DNA of 64,000 nt from VXYL01 sp963665195 (lineage in GTDB: Bacteria > Pseudomonadota > Gammaproteobacteria > Pseudomonadales > Azotimanducaceae), in the NCBI GenBank assembly GCA_963665195.1, contig OY762070.1, forward strand, positions 434,001 to 498,000. The letters run 5' to 3'. Shown here in pieces: positions 23,862 to 33,082 of the stretch. Under the pieces are notes generated by a model. That model had not been told where the DNA came from. It made no database searches and saw only the letters and a program-made list of their open reading frames with translations. Position 1 is the stretch's first letter. Each line of letters opens with the position of its first letter. Made by a program: the position numbers and the translations under genes.

Positions 23862-25511
23862 ATGAGCAGCACGGTTATCCAGAACGGCTTGGTGGTGGAC
23901 GGCACGGGCGCACCGCCGGTGCAGCGCGATGTCTGCATCAAGGACGGCCGCATCGTCGATGCGCTGGCCTCGCCGGATCGCGTCATCGATGCGACGGGCC
24001 GAGTGGTCAGCCCCGGCTTCATCGACATCCACACGCACTTCGATCCCCAGCTCTGCTGGGACGGCCTCGCGACCCCTTCGCTGGAGCACGGCGTCACCAC
24101 GGTGGTGATCGGCAACTGCTCGCTGTCGCTGGCACCGGTGACGCCGGCGGGCACGGCCAAGCTCATCTCCATGTTCCAGGTGATCGAGGACATCAAGAAG
24201 CCGACTTTCGACGCCGCGGTGCCCTGGTGCTGGGAGACCTTCCCGGAGTACCTCGACTTCATCCGCGGCAAGCTCGGCGTCAACGTCGGTGCGCTCATCG
24301 GCCATTCGGCCGTGCGCGCCTACGTCATGGGCAAGGCGAGCCAGGAACGCGAGGCGACCACCGACGAGATCGACGCGATGTGCGCCATCGTCGACGAGGC
24401 CATGGGCGCTGGCGCTCTCGGCATCTCCAGCTCCTACCTGGACATGGACGAAAAGATGCGCCCGGTGCCGAGCCGGTTCGCGGGGATCGACGAGAAGCTG
24501 GCCTTGGCCAAGACCATGGCGGCGAGCGGGCGGGGCGTCTGGCAGGTAGTGCCGTATATCGTGGACCCGGAGCAACTGCTCGACAACATCCGCGAGTTGG
24601 GCGACATCAGCCTTGCCGCTGGCATCCCATGCAGCCTGCAGCCGGTACTCGGTTCCGGCGGCCGCGCCTTGGACGAGCAGGTTGCGGCCCTCCAAGCGCA
24701 GCACGACCGCGGCGCGAAGGTCTACGGCCAGACCATGCCGCGCACGTTCGACATGAACATGCGCTTGTCCGAAACCAGCATGCTGCTCTACGGCTACCCG
24801 TCGTGGAAGGCCATCATGGATCTGCCTGCCAAGGAACGACCGGCAGCGTTCGCGGACCCGGCCAATCGCCCGGCGCTGGTGGACGAGATGGTGCCGCGCG
24901 AAGGCAGCATCTTCGGCATCGGCAGCCTGCGCGTCGGCGACGTGACGTGTGCAGAGAACGCGCCGTACCAAGGTCGAACGGTGGCGGAGATCGCCGAGAC
25001 CGAGGGCAAGCGCATCGGCGAGGTGGTGCTCGACTTGTCCCTGCGCGACAACCTCGACACGGAGTTCCAGCTCGTCGGGGTGGTCAATGCGGATCAGGAA
25101 GCCGTGGCGCGGCTGATCGACAGCCCGCTGTGCCACTTCGGCGCATCGGATGCCGGTGCCCACATCACCCAGTTCTGCGGCAGCGGCGACACCACCTACA
25201 TGCTGGCGCACTTCGTCCGCGAGTCCGGCCGCATGACGCTCGAACGCGCCGTGCATCGCATGACCGGCGAGGTGGCGCGCGACTGGGGCATCCGGGACCG
25301 CGGCACGCTGGAAGCTGGCCAAGCGGCCGACATCACGATCTTCGACCCGGACCGGGTGGCCATCACCAAGGACGAGTTCGTGGACGACTTCCCCGGCGAG
25401 GCGCGGCGCTACATTCGCCGCGCAACCGGCTTTGATCGCGTGCTCGTGAACGGCGAACAGGTCTACGGCAGCGAAGGCTACACGGAGGCGCGCCCGGGGC
25501 GAATCGTCTAG
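23862..25511 (+). CDS. D-aminoacylase / N-acyl-D-amino-acid deacylase-like amidohydrolase
   Basis: The 549-residue cytoplasmic enzyme fits the D-aminoacylase branch of the amidohydrolases: VIQNGLVVDGTGAPPVQRDV at the start, the metal site HTHFDP in FIDIHTHFDPQLCWDG, the conserved Cys in VIGNCSLSLAP, and GASDAGAHI near residue 430, ending in TIFDPDRV. The family removes the acyl group from N-acyl-D-amino acids or related amides. A clear ribosome site GGGGAGGGCGAC precedes the ATG. It is probably cotranscribed with the aldolase upstream. Its 3' end lies a few bases from the convergent, frameshifted VOC gene. Confidence 0.88.
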   Translation: MSSTVIQNGLVVDGTGAPPVQRDVCIKDGRIVDALASPDRVIDATGRVVSPGFIDIHTHFDPQLCWDGLATPSLEHGVTTVVIGNCSLSLAPVTPAGTAKLISMFQVIEDIKKPTFDAAVPWCWETFPEYLDFIRGKLGVNVGALIGHSAVRAYVMGKASQEREATTDEIDAMCAIVDEAMGAGALGISSSYLDMDEKMRPVPSRFAGIDEKLALAKTMAASGRGVWQVVPYIVDPEQLLDNIRELGDISLAAGIPCSLQPVLGSGGRALDEQVAALQAQHDRGAKVYGQTMPRTFDMNMRLSETSMLLYGYPSWKAIMDLPAKERPAAFADPANRPALVDEMVPREGSIFGIGSLRVGDVTCAENAPYQGRTVAEIAETEGKRIGEVVLDLSLRDNLDTEFQLVGVVNADQEAVARLIDSPLCHFGASDAGAHITQFCGSGDTTYMLAHFVRESGRMTLERAVHRMTGEVARDWGIRDRGTLEAGQAADITIFDPDRVAITKDEFVDDFPGEARRYIRRATGFDRVLVNGEQVYGSEGYTEARPGRIV

Positions 25512-25516
25512 CCGGC

Positions 25517-26060
25517 CTACCGGGGCTGCTCTCGCTCGCCCCCCGCGTGCAGCCACGCTGCGTGGCGCGGGGCGCGCTTGGTTCGCGTACTCCTCCAGCA
25601 TGGTCTCGGCGACCGCGTGGGCGCGGCGGCGAGGCTCGTGGCCGCCCTTGTTGCAGGCGAGTTCCAGGCGGTGGCCGTTCGGGTCGGAGAAGTAGATGGA
25701 GTCGAAGATGCCGTGGTCCACGGGGCCGAGCACATCCACTTCGGCGGCTTCGAGCCGTTCCTTGGCGGCGTGAAGTTCGGCCAGCGCATCCACCTCGAAG
25801 GCGATGTGCTGCACCCAGGCCGGCGTATTGGGGTCCTTGGCCATCGGCGGCGCGTTCGGCAGTTCGAAGAACGCCAGCACGTTGCCCATGCCGGCGTCCA
25901 TGAAGACATGCATGTACGGTTCCCGTTCACCGGTTGACGGCACCTCGCTCTCGGCGAAGGCGAGCTGAAACTCCATGCCGAGCAGGTCCCTGTAGAAGTC
26001 CACGGTCTCCTTGGCGTCGTTGCAGCGATAGGCGACGTGGTGGATGCGGCGGATGTTCAT
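25517..26060 (-). pseudogene. VOC-family (glyoxalase-like) protein with a C-terminal frameshift
   Basis: The N-terminal 150 residues are a complete VOC domain: RRIHHVAYRCNDAKETVDFY, PWVQHIAFEVD-like AWVQHIAFEVD and IYFSDPNGHRLELACN. Just after AETMLEEY the reading frame is lost and would run 560 codons antisense through the deacylase gene. One frame over, a natural tail follows at once: RTKRAPRHAAWLHAGG and a stop at 25517. A single missing base near 25587-25592 explains this, either a true mutation or an assembly error. VOC proteins next to HPPD are often glyoxalase or dioxygenase-like enzymes. Its start overlaps the hppD stop by 4 bases, so it is the second gene of the hppD operon. Confidence 0.75.
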
Positions 26061-27130
26061 GTTCGCGCGGCTTCTGCAACTCGCTGCATCTCGTCGCGTT
26101 CCATGGACTCGAAGAGCGCCTGGAAGTTGCCCTCGCCGAAGCCGTCGTTTCCCTTGCGCTCTATGAACTCGAAGAAGATCGGCCCGACCAGAGCCGTCGA
26201 GAAGATCTGCAACAGCAGGCTTGGTTCGCCGTCAGCGGTGTCGCCGTCGATCAGAATGCCGCGGCTTGTCAGTTCATCGGTCCGTTCGCCGTGGTGCGGG
26301 AGGCGCTCGGTGAGCATCTCGTAGTAGCTCTCTGGCGGCGGCGGGGCGAATGGTACGCCGGCGCTGCGGAGCCGATCGCAAGTGGCCGGCAGGTCCGCGC
26401 ACGCGAAAGCGATGTGCTGGATGCCTTCGCCCTTGTATTCCACCAGATAGGAGTCGATCTGCCCTGTGCCGCCCGCCGGCTCTTCGTTCAAGGGGATGCG
26501 AATCTTGTCGTCGGGCGCGGTGAGAGCGCGGGAGGTGAGGGCGCTCCGCTTGCCGCGGATGTCGAACTGGCGGATCTCGCGGAAGTTGAACAGCCGTTGG
26601 TAGAAATCGGCCCAGTGGATTAAACGGCCGCGGTAGACGTTGTGTGTCAGGTGGTCGATCGCCGCAAGGCCGTGGCCCGAGGGGCGCCGATCGCACCCGG
26701 CGACGAACTCGAAGTCGATGTCGTAGATGCTGCTGCCGTCCCGATAGCGGTCGATGAGGTAGAGGGGCGTGCCGCCGATGCCGCGAATGGCGGGCAGGCG
26801 CAGTTCCATCGGTCCGGGCGGAATGTCGAACGGCTCGGCGCCCAGGGCGAGCGCGCGTTGGTACGCGCAATGCGAGTCCCGGACCCGGAAGGCGAGACCG
26901 GTGGCGCATGGTCCGTGTTCCGCGGCCAGATACGACGCGTAGCTGCGCGGCTGGTAGTTGATGATGAAGTTGATGTCGTTCTGCCGCCAAAGCTGCACGG
27001 CCTTGGAGCGATGGTTGGCGACGTGTCGAAAGCCGAGGCTTGCGAACACCGCCTCCAAGACGCCCCGCTCCGGAGCGGCGAACTCCAGAAACTCGAAGCC
27101 GTCGAGGCCCATGGGGTTGTGGTGCGCCAT
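26057..27130 (-). CDS. hppD: 4-hydroxyphenylpyruvate dioxygenase
   Basis: The 357-residue protein has two VOC modules as in bacterial HPPD. Iron ligands are H160 (AIDHLTHNV), H239 (GIQHIAFAC) and E321 (FFEFIERKGN). The signature end GFGEGNFQALFESMERDE is present. HPPD converts 4-hydroxyphenylpyruvate to homogentisate in tyrosine breakdown. The ATG used (MAHHNPMGLDGFEFLEF) matches the usual start. A divergent Lrp/AsnC regulator 137 bases away probably controls it, and a VOC gene follows with a 4-base overlap. No homogentisate dioxygenase is visible in the window. Confidence 0.95.
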   Translation of the reverse strand: MAHHNPMGLDGFEFLEFAAPERGVLEAVFASLGFRHVANHRSKAVQLWRQNDINFIINYQPRSYASYLAAEHGPCATGLAFRVRDSHCAYQRALALGAEPFDIPPGPMELRLPAIRGIGGTPLYLIDRYRDGSSIYDIDFEFVAGCDRRPSGHGLAAIDHLTHNVYRGRLIHWADFYQRLFNFREIRQFDIRGKRSALTSRALTAPDDKIRIPLNEEPAGGTGQIDSYLVEYKGEGIQHIAFACADLPATCDRLRSAGVPFAPPPPESYYEMLTERLPHHGERTDELTSRGILIDGDTADGEPSLLLQIFSTALVGPIFFEFIERKGNDGFGEGNFQALFESMERDEMQRVAEAART

Positions 27131-27267
27131 CGCTCAGACTCCGGCAAGTTCGCTGACCACTTTATTGCGCTCGCGGAGCAATTGCTCGCCTCATTCTCCT
27201 CTCTTGGGGGGCTGAATTGGCGTATGCTGCCTCTGAACCAGCACTCTAGGGTGGATTCTGCTCAAAG

Positions 27268-27726
27268 ATGGCATTGGATCGAATCGAGCGCCGCCTGCTC
27301 GCGCTGCTGCAGGACGACGGGCGCATGTCCAACGTCGACTTGGCTGCGCGCGTTGGTCTCTCCGAGTCGCCGTGTCTGCGCCGGGTGAAAAAGCTCGAAC
27401 GGCTTGGCGTCATCGAGCGCTATGCCGCGGTGGTGGACCGACGCGCCCTCGGCTTCGCCGTGACGGCTTTCGTGCTCGTCAACATGGACCGGCAGGCGAG
27501 GGCGGACGCCGAGAGCTTCCATGCGCGCGTCGAAGCCGAACCGCACATCGTGGAATGCCACGCGATGAGCGGCAGCCACGACTACATCATGAAGGTGCTG
27601 GCGCGCGACATGGAGCATTTCTCCGAGCTGGTCATGCAGGGCATCCTGACCTACCCGGGCGTTCGCCACGTCGAGTCGAGCTTCAGCCTCGGCGAGATCA
27701 AGCGGCCCGCTCGGCTGCCGACGTAG
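27268..27726 (+). CDS. Lrp/AsnC-family transcriptional regulator
   Basis: The 152-residue protein has the family layout: an N-terminal winged helix-turn-helix (DRIERRLLALLQDDGRMSNV, then DLAARVGLSESPCLRRVKKL) and a C-terminal RAM/effector domain (CHAMSGSHDYIMKVL, VRHVESSFSLGEIK). Members bind amino acids and act as dimers or octamers on DNA. It is transcribed divergently from hppD, and the shared 137-base gap is where it would bind, so it likely responds to tyrosine, phenylalanine or a product. I could not pick out a convincing operator in that gap. Confidence 0.93.
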   Translation: MALDRIERRLLALLQDDGRMSNVDLAARVGLSESPCLRRVKKLERLGVIERYAAVVDRRALGFAVTAFVLVNMDRQARADAESFHARVEAEPHIVECHAMSGSHDYIMKVLARDMEHFSELVMQGILTYPGVRHVESSFSLGEIKRPARLPT

Positions 27727-27774
27727 CGGGGGCGGAGCAAATCGACGACAGCCATGCACGTTGCTCGGGAGCGG

Positions 27775-28632
27775 CTACCGCTGCCAGCGCTCGATGCGGC
27801 TCCGCAGGTCGTCCGCCTCTGTGCGCTCAATGAGGCTATCGAGTCGGTCGGCATCGAGTTCGCGCCAAGCCAGGGCCGAGAGGGAACAGTCGAGGGGCAG
27901 GTCGTCGCGCAGAGTAGCGAGGCGTTTGACCAAGAGCGTCTCGTCCCGCTGCCGCGCAAGCTCCGCGCCCAAACGCCCCTTGGCCTGTACCGCCGCGTCC
28001 CACGCGCTTGCATCCGCGGGAAACGCCTCGATGCTGCCGTAGCGACGGAGCATGGCGGCGGCCGTCTTGGCGCCCCAGCCCCGTACGCCCGGCAGGCCCT
28101 TGCTCGGTGCGCCGACCAGCGCCATGTAGTCGGGGAACTGCTGCGGCCTGACTCCGTAGCGGGACCGGAATGCCGCCTCGTCCGTCACCTGTCCGGTGAT
28201 CCGATTGAGCACGACGACGCGCTCTCCCCGGATGCACTGATTGAGATCCGTATCGCTCGTGCAGAGGACGACTTGCTGCTCGCCGTCCCCTTCGCCGAGA
28301 ATCTTCGCGCCGGTGGCCAGCGCGTCGTCCGCCTGAAAGCGCACCATCGGCCACAGCCGAATGCCGAGCGAACGCACGGCCTCGAGGGCGAGCGGCGCTT
28401 GGCGGCGGATGAGCATGCCGGGTTCCTCCGAGACTGGCCCCCGCGCCGTCGGCAGCGCATCGAACGCCACCGCCACATGGCTCACGTCCGGGCCCTTGAG
28501 CAGCGACAGCAGCGTGTGCAGCAGCCCGCGCACGGCACCGACTTCCTCGCCGGCCGCGTTGCAATGCCGCGGCGCACCGTGGAAGCAGCGGAACAGCTCG
28601 AAGGTGCCGTCGACCAGGTGGACCTTGGTCAA
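27775..28632 (-). CDS. FEN-like 5'-3' exonuclease with an altered metal site
   Basis: The 285-residue protein is the stand-alone 5'-3' exonuclease domain seen in DNA polymerase I and phage T5 exonuclease. Conserved acids remain: D8 (LVDGTFEL), D58 (VAFDALP), D102-D103 (FQADDALA), D127 and D129 (CTSDTDLNQ). The helix-hairpin-helix region reads LVGAPSKGLPGVRGWGAKTA. The family norm there is G-D-x-x-D, so the two aspartates of the second metal site are replaced by A175 and K178. It would trim 5' flaps in replication or repair; the substitution may alter cleavage. It starts 9 bases after the upstream CoA-transferase stop. Confidence 0.85.
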   Translation of the reverse strand: MTKVHLVDGTFELFRCFHGAPRHCNAAGEEVGAVRGLLHTLLSLLKGPDVSHVAVAFDALPTARGPVSEEPGMLIRRQAPLALEAVRSLGIRLWPMVRFQADDALATGAKILGEGDGEQQVVLCTSDTDLNQCIRGERVVVLNRITGQVTDEAAFRSRYGVRPQQFPDYMALVGAPSKGLPGVRGWGAKTAAAMLRRYGSIEAFPADASAWDAAVQAKGRLGAELARQRDETLLVKRLATLRDDLPLDCSLSALAWRELDADRLDSLIERTEADDLRSRIERWQR

Positions 28633-28641
28633 GGCAGCGCC

Positions 28642-29850
28642 TCAGACGGCTGGCATCTCGCAGCCGATGGCGCCGCGTTCCCTCAAGGCGGCGATGGCGT
28701 CCGAGTCCAGGCCCAGATCTTCTTCAAGGACGCGGTCCGTGTGCTGCCCAAGGAGCGGCGCGGCTTTGATCGGCACTTGGCTCTTGGACATGCGCGCCGG
28801 CCAGCCGAGCAGGCGGATGTCGCCATGCTGGGCGTGCGTCACCTCCTTGACGAACTCCCGCGCCAACAAGTGCGGATCGGTGAACAGGTCGCTGGTCTCG
28901 AACACCTGGCTCGCGCAGACGCCCGCCTCGGCGAGTGCGGCCATCGCTTCGGCCTTGGTTCGCCGGCGCGTCCAGGCTTCGATCTCCGCCCGGAGGGCCT
29001 CAGCGTTCTGCCCGCGCGCCGCGCCGGTGCTGAATCGCTCGTCGTTCAACAGGTCGGGCTTGCCGATGGTGCGGCACACGGCTTGCCACATGCGGGGATT
29101 GACAGCCATCACGAAGACGTAGTCGTTCGGGCCGCTGCCTTGGCAGGGGTAGAGCGAGACGAACGGGTTGTCGCCGTTGCCCGTGCGCGGCGTTGGGTGC
29201 GCGCCGAAGCCCGTGCGCGATACCGCGGTGCGCACGTAGTACGTCATCGCCTCCTGCATGGAAAGCTCGATGAGCTGGCCCTCGCCGGTGCGCTGCTTCT
29301 GCGCCCACGCCGCGGTGATCGCGAGAGCCGCCTGCATGCCGGTGCCGGCATCGCCCATGGTCGGACCCGGCCGCATCGGCGGGCCATCCGGGTCGCCGGT
29401 GATGGAAAACGCGCCGGCTGCGGCTTGGGCGACCATGTCCATGCATTTGTAATGCGAATATGGGCCGCTGGTGCCGAACCCCTTGATGCGCAGGTAGATG
29501 ATCTGCGGGTGGATCTCGCGCATCACGTCGTAGCCGATGTCGAGCTTCTCGACCACGCCCGGGCCGTAGTTCTCGACGAATACGTCGTAGCGCGGCAGCA
29601 TCTTGAGCAGGAGGTCGCGCCCCTCCGCCGTGTCGAGATGCAGCGTGACGCTGCGCTTGTTGCTGTTCCAGTTGACGAAGTACTCGGCGTCGACCGCCAA
29701 GCCCCTCGCCCGGCCGCGGCCAGGATCGCCCACCTCCGGGCGTTCGACCTTCACCACGTCCGCGCCGAGGAAGGCGAGGCTCTGCGTGCAGCAGGTGCCC
29801 GCCTCGAACTGCGTCATGTCGAGAATCCGCATGCCGTCGAGTGCCGCCAT
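28642..29850 (-). CDS. CaiB/BaiF family III CoA-transferase
   Basis: The 402-residue protein is a family III CoA-transferase. The aspartate that forms the acyl anhydride is D167 (PTMGDAGTGM), and other hallmarks are RILDMTQFEAGTCCTQSLAFLGADVVKVE-like residues at the start (LGADVVKVERPEVGDPGR), NSNKRSVTL and YLRIKGFGTSGPY. It transfers CoA between organic acids in catabolism. I start at ATG giving MAALDGMRIL, since the 50 codons upstream lack family similarity. The exonuclease gene follows after 9 bases, apparently an unrelated function in the same transcript. A second family III transferase runs off the right end of the window. Confidence 0.92.
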   Translation of the reverse strand: MAALDGMRILDMTQFEAGTCCTQSLAFLGADVVKVERPEVGDPGRGRARGLAVDAEYFVNWNSNKRSVTLHLDTAEGRDLLLKMLPRYDVFVENYGPGVVEKLDIGYDVMREIHPQIIYLRIKGFGTSGPYSHYKCMDMVAQAAAGAFSITGDPDGPPMRPGPTMGDAGTGMQAALAITAAWAQKQRTGEGQLIELSMQEAMTYYVRTAVSRTGFGAHPTPRTGNGDNPFVSLYPCQGSGPNDYVFVMAVNPRMWQAVCRTIGKPDLLNDERFSTGAARGQNAEALRAEIEAWTRRRTKAEAMAALAEAGVCASQVFETSDLFTDPHLLAREFVKEVTHAQHGDIRLLGWPARMSKSQVPIKAAPLLGQHTDRVLEEDLGLDSDAIAALRERGAIGCEMPAV

Positions 29851-30019
29851 CGCTTCAAGCCTCTTGCAGGTCGTGGTGGCGAGTATAGCCAGCCAGTCCT
29901 TGCCGTTGAGGGTGGGCCGATCCGTGGAGGCGGAGTCGAGGGTTGTCGCACCGTCTGCTACCGCCGCTTCTGCGGTGTATAGAATGACGCAACAACCCAT
30001 GGGCGCGAGGAGGCGAACC

Positions 30020-30334
30020 GTGTTCTACGAATTGAGGCGATACAGGATCAATGACGGCAGGATGGACGACTGGGTGGAGTTCATGGAGGGGACGATCATT
30101 CCCTTCCAGGTCTCCAAGGGCATGGTCATCGCCGGCAGCTTCCGCGGCGAGGACGACACCACCTACGTCTGGATGCGCCGCTTCGCCTCCGAGGAGCAGC
30201 GGGAAGCGCAATACGCCGCCGTCTACCAAAGCGACACCTGGAAGAACGACATCGCGCCCCGCGTCGCCGAACTGATGCAGCCAGACATCGAGGTGACCCG
30301 GATCGTGCCGACGCCACGGTCGGTGGTCTCGTAG
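30020..30334 (+). CDS. NIPSNAP family protein
   Basis: The 104-residue protein matches the NIPSNAP fold: FYELRRYRINDGRMDDWVEF at the start, IAGSFRGEDDTTYVWMRRF in the middle (characteristic of the family) and a basic end. Bacterial NIPSNAP proteins are dimeric alpha/beta barrels of uncertain function, often beside catabolic enzymes. I choose GTG at 30020 because a strong GAGGAGGCG ribosome site stands 5 bases before it; ATG at 29984 would add 12 unlikely residues. It is divergent from the CoA-transferase gene. Substrate and role are unknown. Confidence 0.85.
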   Translation: MFYELRRYRINDGRMDDWVEFMEGTIIPFQVSKGMVIAGSFRGEDDTTYVWMRRFASEEQREAQYAAVYQSDTWKNDIAPRVAELMQPDIEVTRIVPTPRSVVS

Positions 30335-30415
30335 CGCGAGGGCGTCGAGGGCGAGAGGCACCGACTTAGCGGACGCCGGATCGCCGTTCGCCCACGCGCA
30401 TCGCCGGGACTCGAA

Positions 30416-31798
30416 ATGCTCCCCCTGAGTCGGCGCGTGCTTCTTGGCCGCGCCGTGGTCGCCGCCGGTCTCGGCGTTGCCGGGGCGGTGCTGCCCGGCT
30501 GCGGCGTCTTGCGTCCTGATCGCTTGCCCGCTGGGCGTGCTGTGTGTGCCGGCCCGGTGGTGATCGTTGGCGCGGGCATTGCCGGCCTTGGAGCCGCGCG
30601 AGAGCTTCGCCGCGTCGGCATGGACGAGGTGGTCGTGCTCGAAGCCCGGGACCGCATCGGCGGGCGCATCTGGACTTCGAGGCTCGGCGACAATCCCGTC
30701 GATCTGGGGGCGTCTTGGATTCATGGCGTGCGCGGCAATCCGATCGCCGAGATCGCCGACGAGCATGCCGTCGAGATGCTGCCGACCGACTACGGCAACG
30801 AGTCCGTCCACTTCCACGATTCTGGGAAGGCGCGACCGCGCGACCAAGTGCTGAGCGCCTTCTGGGCGTTCGCCCGGCAACGGCGCAGCGAGTCCTTGGG
30901 CGCACTCTACGAACGCTACGCCAGTGAGTCGGCGTTGGGCAGCGCCGACAAGCGACTCCTGCGGCATGTGCTGGCGACGGCCGTCGAGCATGAGGTCGGC
31001 GCCGACATCGACGACATTTCGATCGCGAGCATCACGGGTGGCAAGGTTTGGCCGGGACGAGACGCGCTCTTTCCCGGCGGCTACGGCCAGATCGTGGACG
31101 CACTCGCGAGCGGGCTCGACATCCGCACGGGACAGGCGGTCGTCGTGATCGACTACCGCGGGCCGGACATCGTCGTGAGCACCGCGGGCGGGGAGATGAT
31201 CGAGGCCGCCGCCGTCGTGGTGACCGTGCCGCTGGGCGTTCTCAAGGAAGGGGACATCGCATTCACGCCGGGATTGCCGCCTGCGAAGCGGCAGGCCATC
31301 GCGAGTCTCGGCATGGGCGTCCTCAACAAGACCTGCCTGCTGTTCGATGATGTCTTCTGGCCACCGGATGTCGAGGTGATCCGCTACGTGGGCGCTCGTC
31401 CCGTTCAGTGGGCCGAGGCCATCAGCCTGTACGCCTATACGCGGCAGCCGATTCTGATGATGTTCAACGCGGGCGCGTTCGCCGTTCAAACCGAGGCCAT
31501 GGCTGATGCGGAAATCGTCAGCGCGGCGCTCGAGGCGCTCTCGGACATGTACGGCGCCGTGCCGCGGCCGCGGGACGCGCTGGTCACGCGATGGCGCTCC
31601 GATCCTTGGTCGTGCGGGTCCTATTCCTATGTCCCGGCCGGCTCGTCCGTCAGCCAACATGCCGAGCTTGCGAGGCCCATCGATGATCGGCTTTTCCTCG
31701 CCGGCGAGGCGACGCACCACGAGTATCCAGCCACCGTACACGGTGCGTACCTGTCCGGCGTGCGCGCGGCGCGTCGCCTTGCGGCTGGCCGCGGCTGA
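30416..31798 (+). CDS. Flavin-dependent amine oxidase-like protein, exported
   Basis: The 460-residue protein has the Rossmann FAD site VVIVGAGIAGLGAARELR (GxGxxG at 52-57), the DRIGGRIWT segment, a GASWIHGVRGNP active-site strand and the C-terminal LFLAGEATHHEYPATVHGAY of monoamine/polyamine oxidases. The N-terminus SRRVLLGRAVVAAGLG has a twin-arginine look, with LPGCG at 26-30 that could serve as a lipobox, so it is likely exported folded with its flavin. It would oxidise amines to aldehydes and ammonia. The substrate is unknown. It is 82 bases after the NIPSNAP gene and converges on the solute-binding protein gene. Confidence 0.87.
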   Translation: MLPLSRRVLLGRAVVAAGLGVAGAVLPGCGVLRPDRLPAGRAVCAGPVVIVGAGIAGLGAARELRRVGMDEVVVLEARDRIGGRIWTSRLGDNPVDLGASWIHGVRGNPIAEIADEHAVEMLPTDYGNESVHFHDSGKARPRDQVLSAFWAFARQRRSESLGALYERYASESALGSADKRLLRHVLATAVEHEVGADIDDISIASITGGKVWPGRDALFPGGYGQIVDALASGLDIRTGQAVVVIDYRGPDIVVSTAGGEMIEAAAVVVTVPLGVLKEGDIAFTPGLPPAKRQAIASLGMGVLNKTCLLFDDVFWPPDVEVIRYVGARPVQWAEAISLYAYTRQPILMMFNAGAFAVQTEAMADAEIVSAALEALSDMYGAVPRPRDALVTRWRSDPWSCGSYSYVPAGSSVSQHAELARPIDDRLFLAGEATHHEYPATVHGAYLSGVRAARRLAAGRG

Positions 31799-31804
31799 CG
31801 CTCA

Positions 31805-33073
31805 TCAAGCGAACTTCGTCGTCCAGTCCTCGAGGGTCACGAAGCGGTCATCTTCCACCACTGTGAAGTAAACCTGCTGCAAGCCCTGGCGCCGATCCGG
31901 GCCGAAGGAGACTTGCTCGCCGACGCCGAGGTCGAAGTCGCGCACCGTGTACACGGCGCGTTCGAGGTCTTGGCGCGCCGGGGCGTCGCCGAGGCGGCGG
32001 AGCACCTCAACCATGAGCTTGGCGTCTAGGAAACCCTCCAAGCTCACGAAGCTCTGCGGGAACGGCGTGTACGGCTCCTTCATCAGTTCCGTCGGCGGCT
32101 CGGGCTGGTAGCGCTGCATGAGGTCGCGGTACTCCTGCACCGCAGGGATGGAAACGTCCTCGTAGCTCGGCACGACTTGGGAGTTCACGAGCAGGTCCGT
32201 ATAGCGGCGCGTGTCGCCCTCCAGATCGGTCAAGAGCTTCAGCATGTTCTCGCTGCCGACGAACGACAGGTTGGCCACCGGCACGCTCAGGCCCAAGTCC
32301 ACCGAGTCGCGCACGAAGGCGGCGCAGGCCGCATAGGCGCCGATGCAGATCACGGCTTCCGGCTGCGCGGCCTTGAGGATCTCCACCTGGCCGCGCAGGC
32401 TGCCGGTGAACTTGGTGCCGCGGCGGTAGGTGGCTTCGCCGGCAATGCGCTCGCCGTGCCTGGCGAGCGCCCCGCGCACGCCGGCCCAGCCGCTGCGGCC
32501 GTAGGCGTCCGCCTGGTAGAAGACGGCGATGCGGCGGCGGCCGACGCGGACGAAGTTGTCCACCAGCGCGGCGGTTTCCTGGCGGTAGGAGGCGCGCAGA
32601 TTGAAGGCGAACTCGCCGTACGGCGGCTCGCGCTGCGGCTGGGCGCCGGTGAACGGGAAGAACAGGTAGACGTTGCGATCCTGGAACTTCTTCAGCAGCG
32701 GCAGGACGCGGGTCACCGTGGGCGTGCCGACGTAGCCGAACAGCAGGAAGACGTCGTCTTCGAGCATCAGCGAGACGGTGTTGCGCACGCAGGGGTCCGG
32801 CTGGTAGCCGTCGTCGTAGGTCTTGACGGCCACCTGCCGGCCGCGCACGCCGCCTTGCTCGTTGATGTGCGAGAAGTAGGCGCTCGCGCCGCGGTAGAGC
32901 TCGATGCCGAGGCCGCGCGACGGGCCGGAGAAGGCTGCGGACATGCCGAGCACGAAGCGCTCGTCGGTGACGCCGCCGACGGCTCGGGCGCCCCATGCGG
33001 GCGCCAGCAGGCCGGCGGCGAGGCCGGCGCGCATGATGTTTCGTCTGTTCACCGTTGCTGCGGATTCCGCCAT
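31805..33073 (-). CDS. Periplasmic ligand-binding protein, LivJ/LivK-like
   Basis: The 422-residue protein carries a twin-arginine-type leader (NRRNIMRAGLAAGLLAPAWG) and then the periplasmic binding protein type I fold: FVLGMSAAFSGPSRGLGIELYRG, VSLMLEDDVFLLFGYVGTPT and RRRIAVFYQADAYGRSGW. These are the Leu/Ile/Val-type receptors of ABC importers or chemosensors. No permease or ATPase is nearby. An OxlT-like MFS gene lies 9 bases upstream on the same strand, and the two likely form one transcript, so the ligand may be an organic acid. The exact ligand is not inferable. Confidence 0.85.
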   Translation of the reverse strand: MAESAATVNRRNIMRAGLAAGLLAPAWGARAVGGVTDERFVLGMSAAFSGPSRGLGIELYRGASAYFSHINEQGGVRGRQVAVKTYDDGYQPDPCVRNTVSLMLEDDVFLLFGYVGTPTVTRVLPLLKKFQDRNVYLFFPFTGAQPQREPPYGEFAFNLRASYRQETAALVDNFVRVGRRRIAVFYQADAYGRSGWAGVRGALARHGERIAGEATYRRGTKFTGSLRGQVEILKAAQPEAVICIGAYAACAAFVRDSVDLGLSVPVANLSFVGSENMLKLLTDLEGDTRRYTDLLVNSQVVPSYEDVSIPAVQEYRDLMQRYQPEPPTELMKEPYTPFPQSFVSLEGFLDAKLMVEVLRRLGDAPARQDLERAVYTVRDFDLGVGEQVSFGPDRRQGLQQVYFTVVEDDRFVTLEDWTTKFA

Positions 33074-33082
33074 TCGTCGCCT

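Noticed and set aside
23829..26060. A 743-codon open frame on the minus strand starting with the VOC domain
   Set aside because: Only the first 150 residues resemble a protein family; the rest is antisense to the deacylase gene and is explained by a frameshift in the VOC tail.
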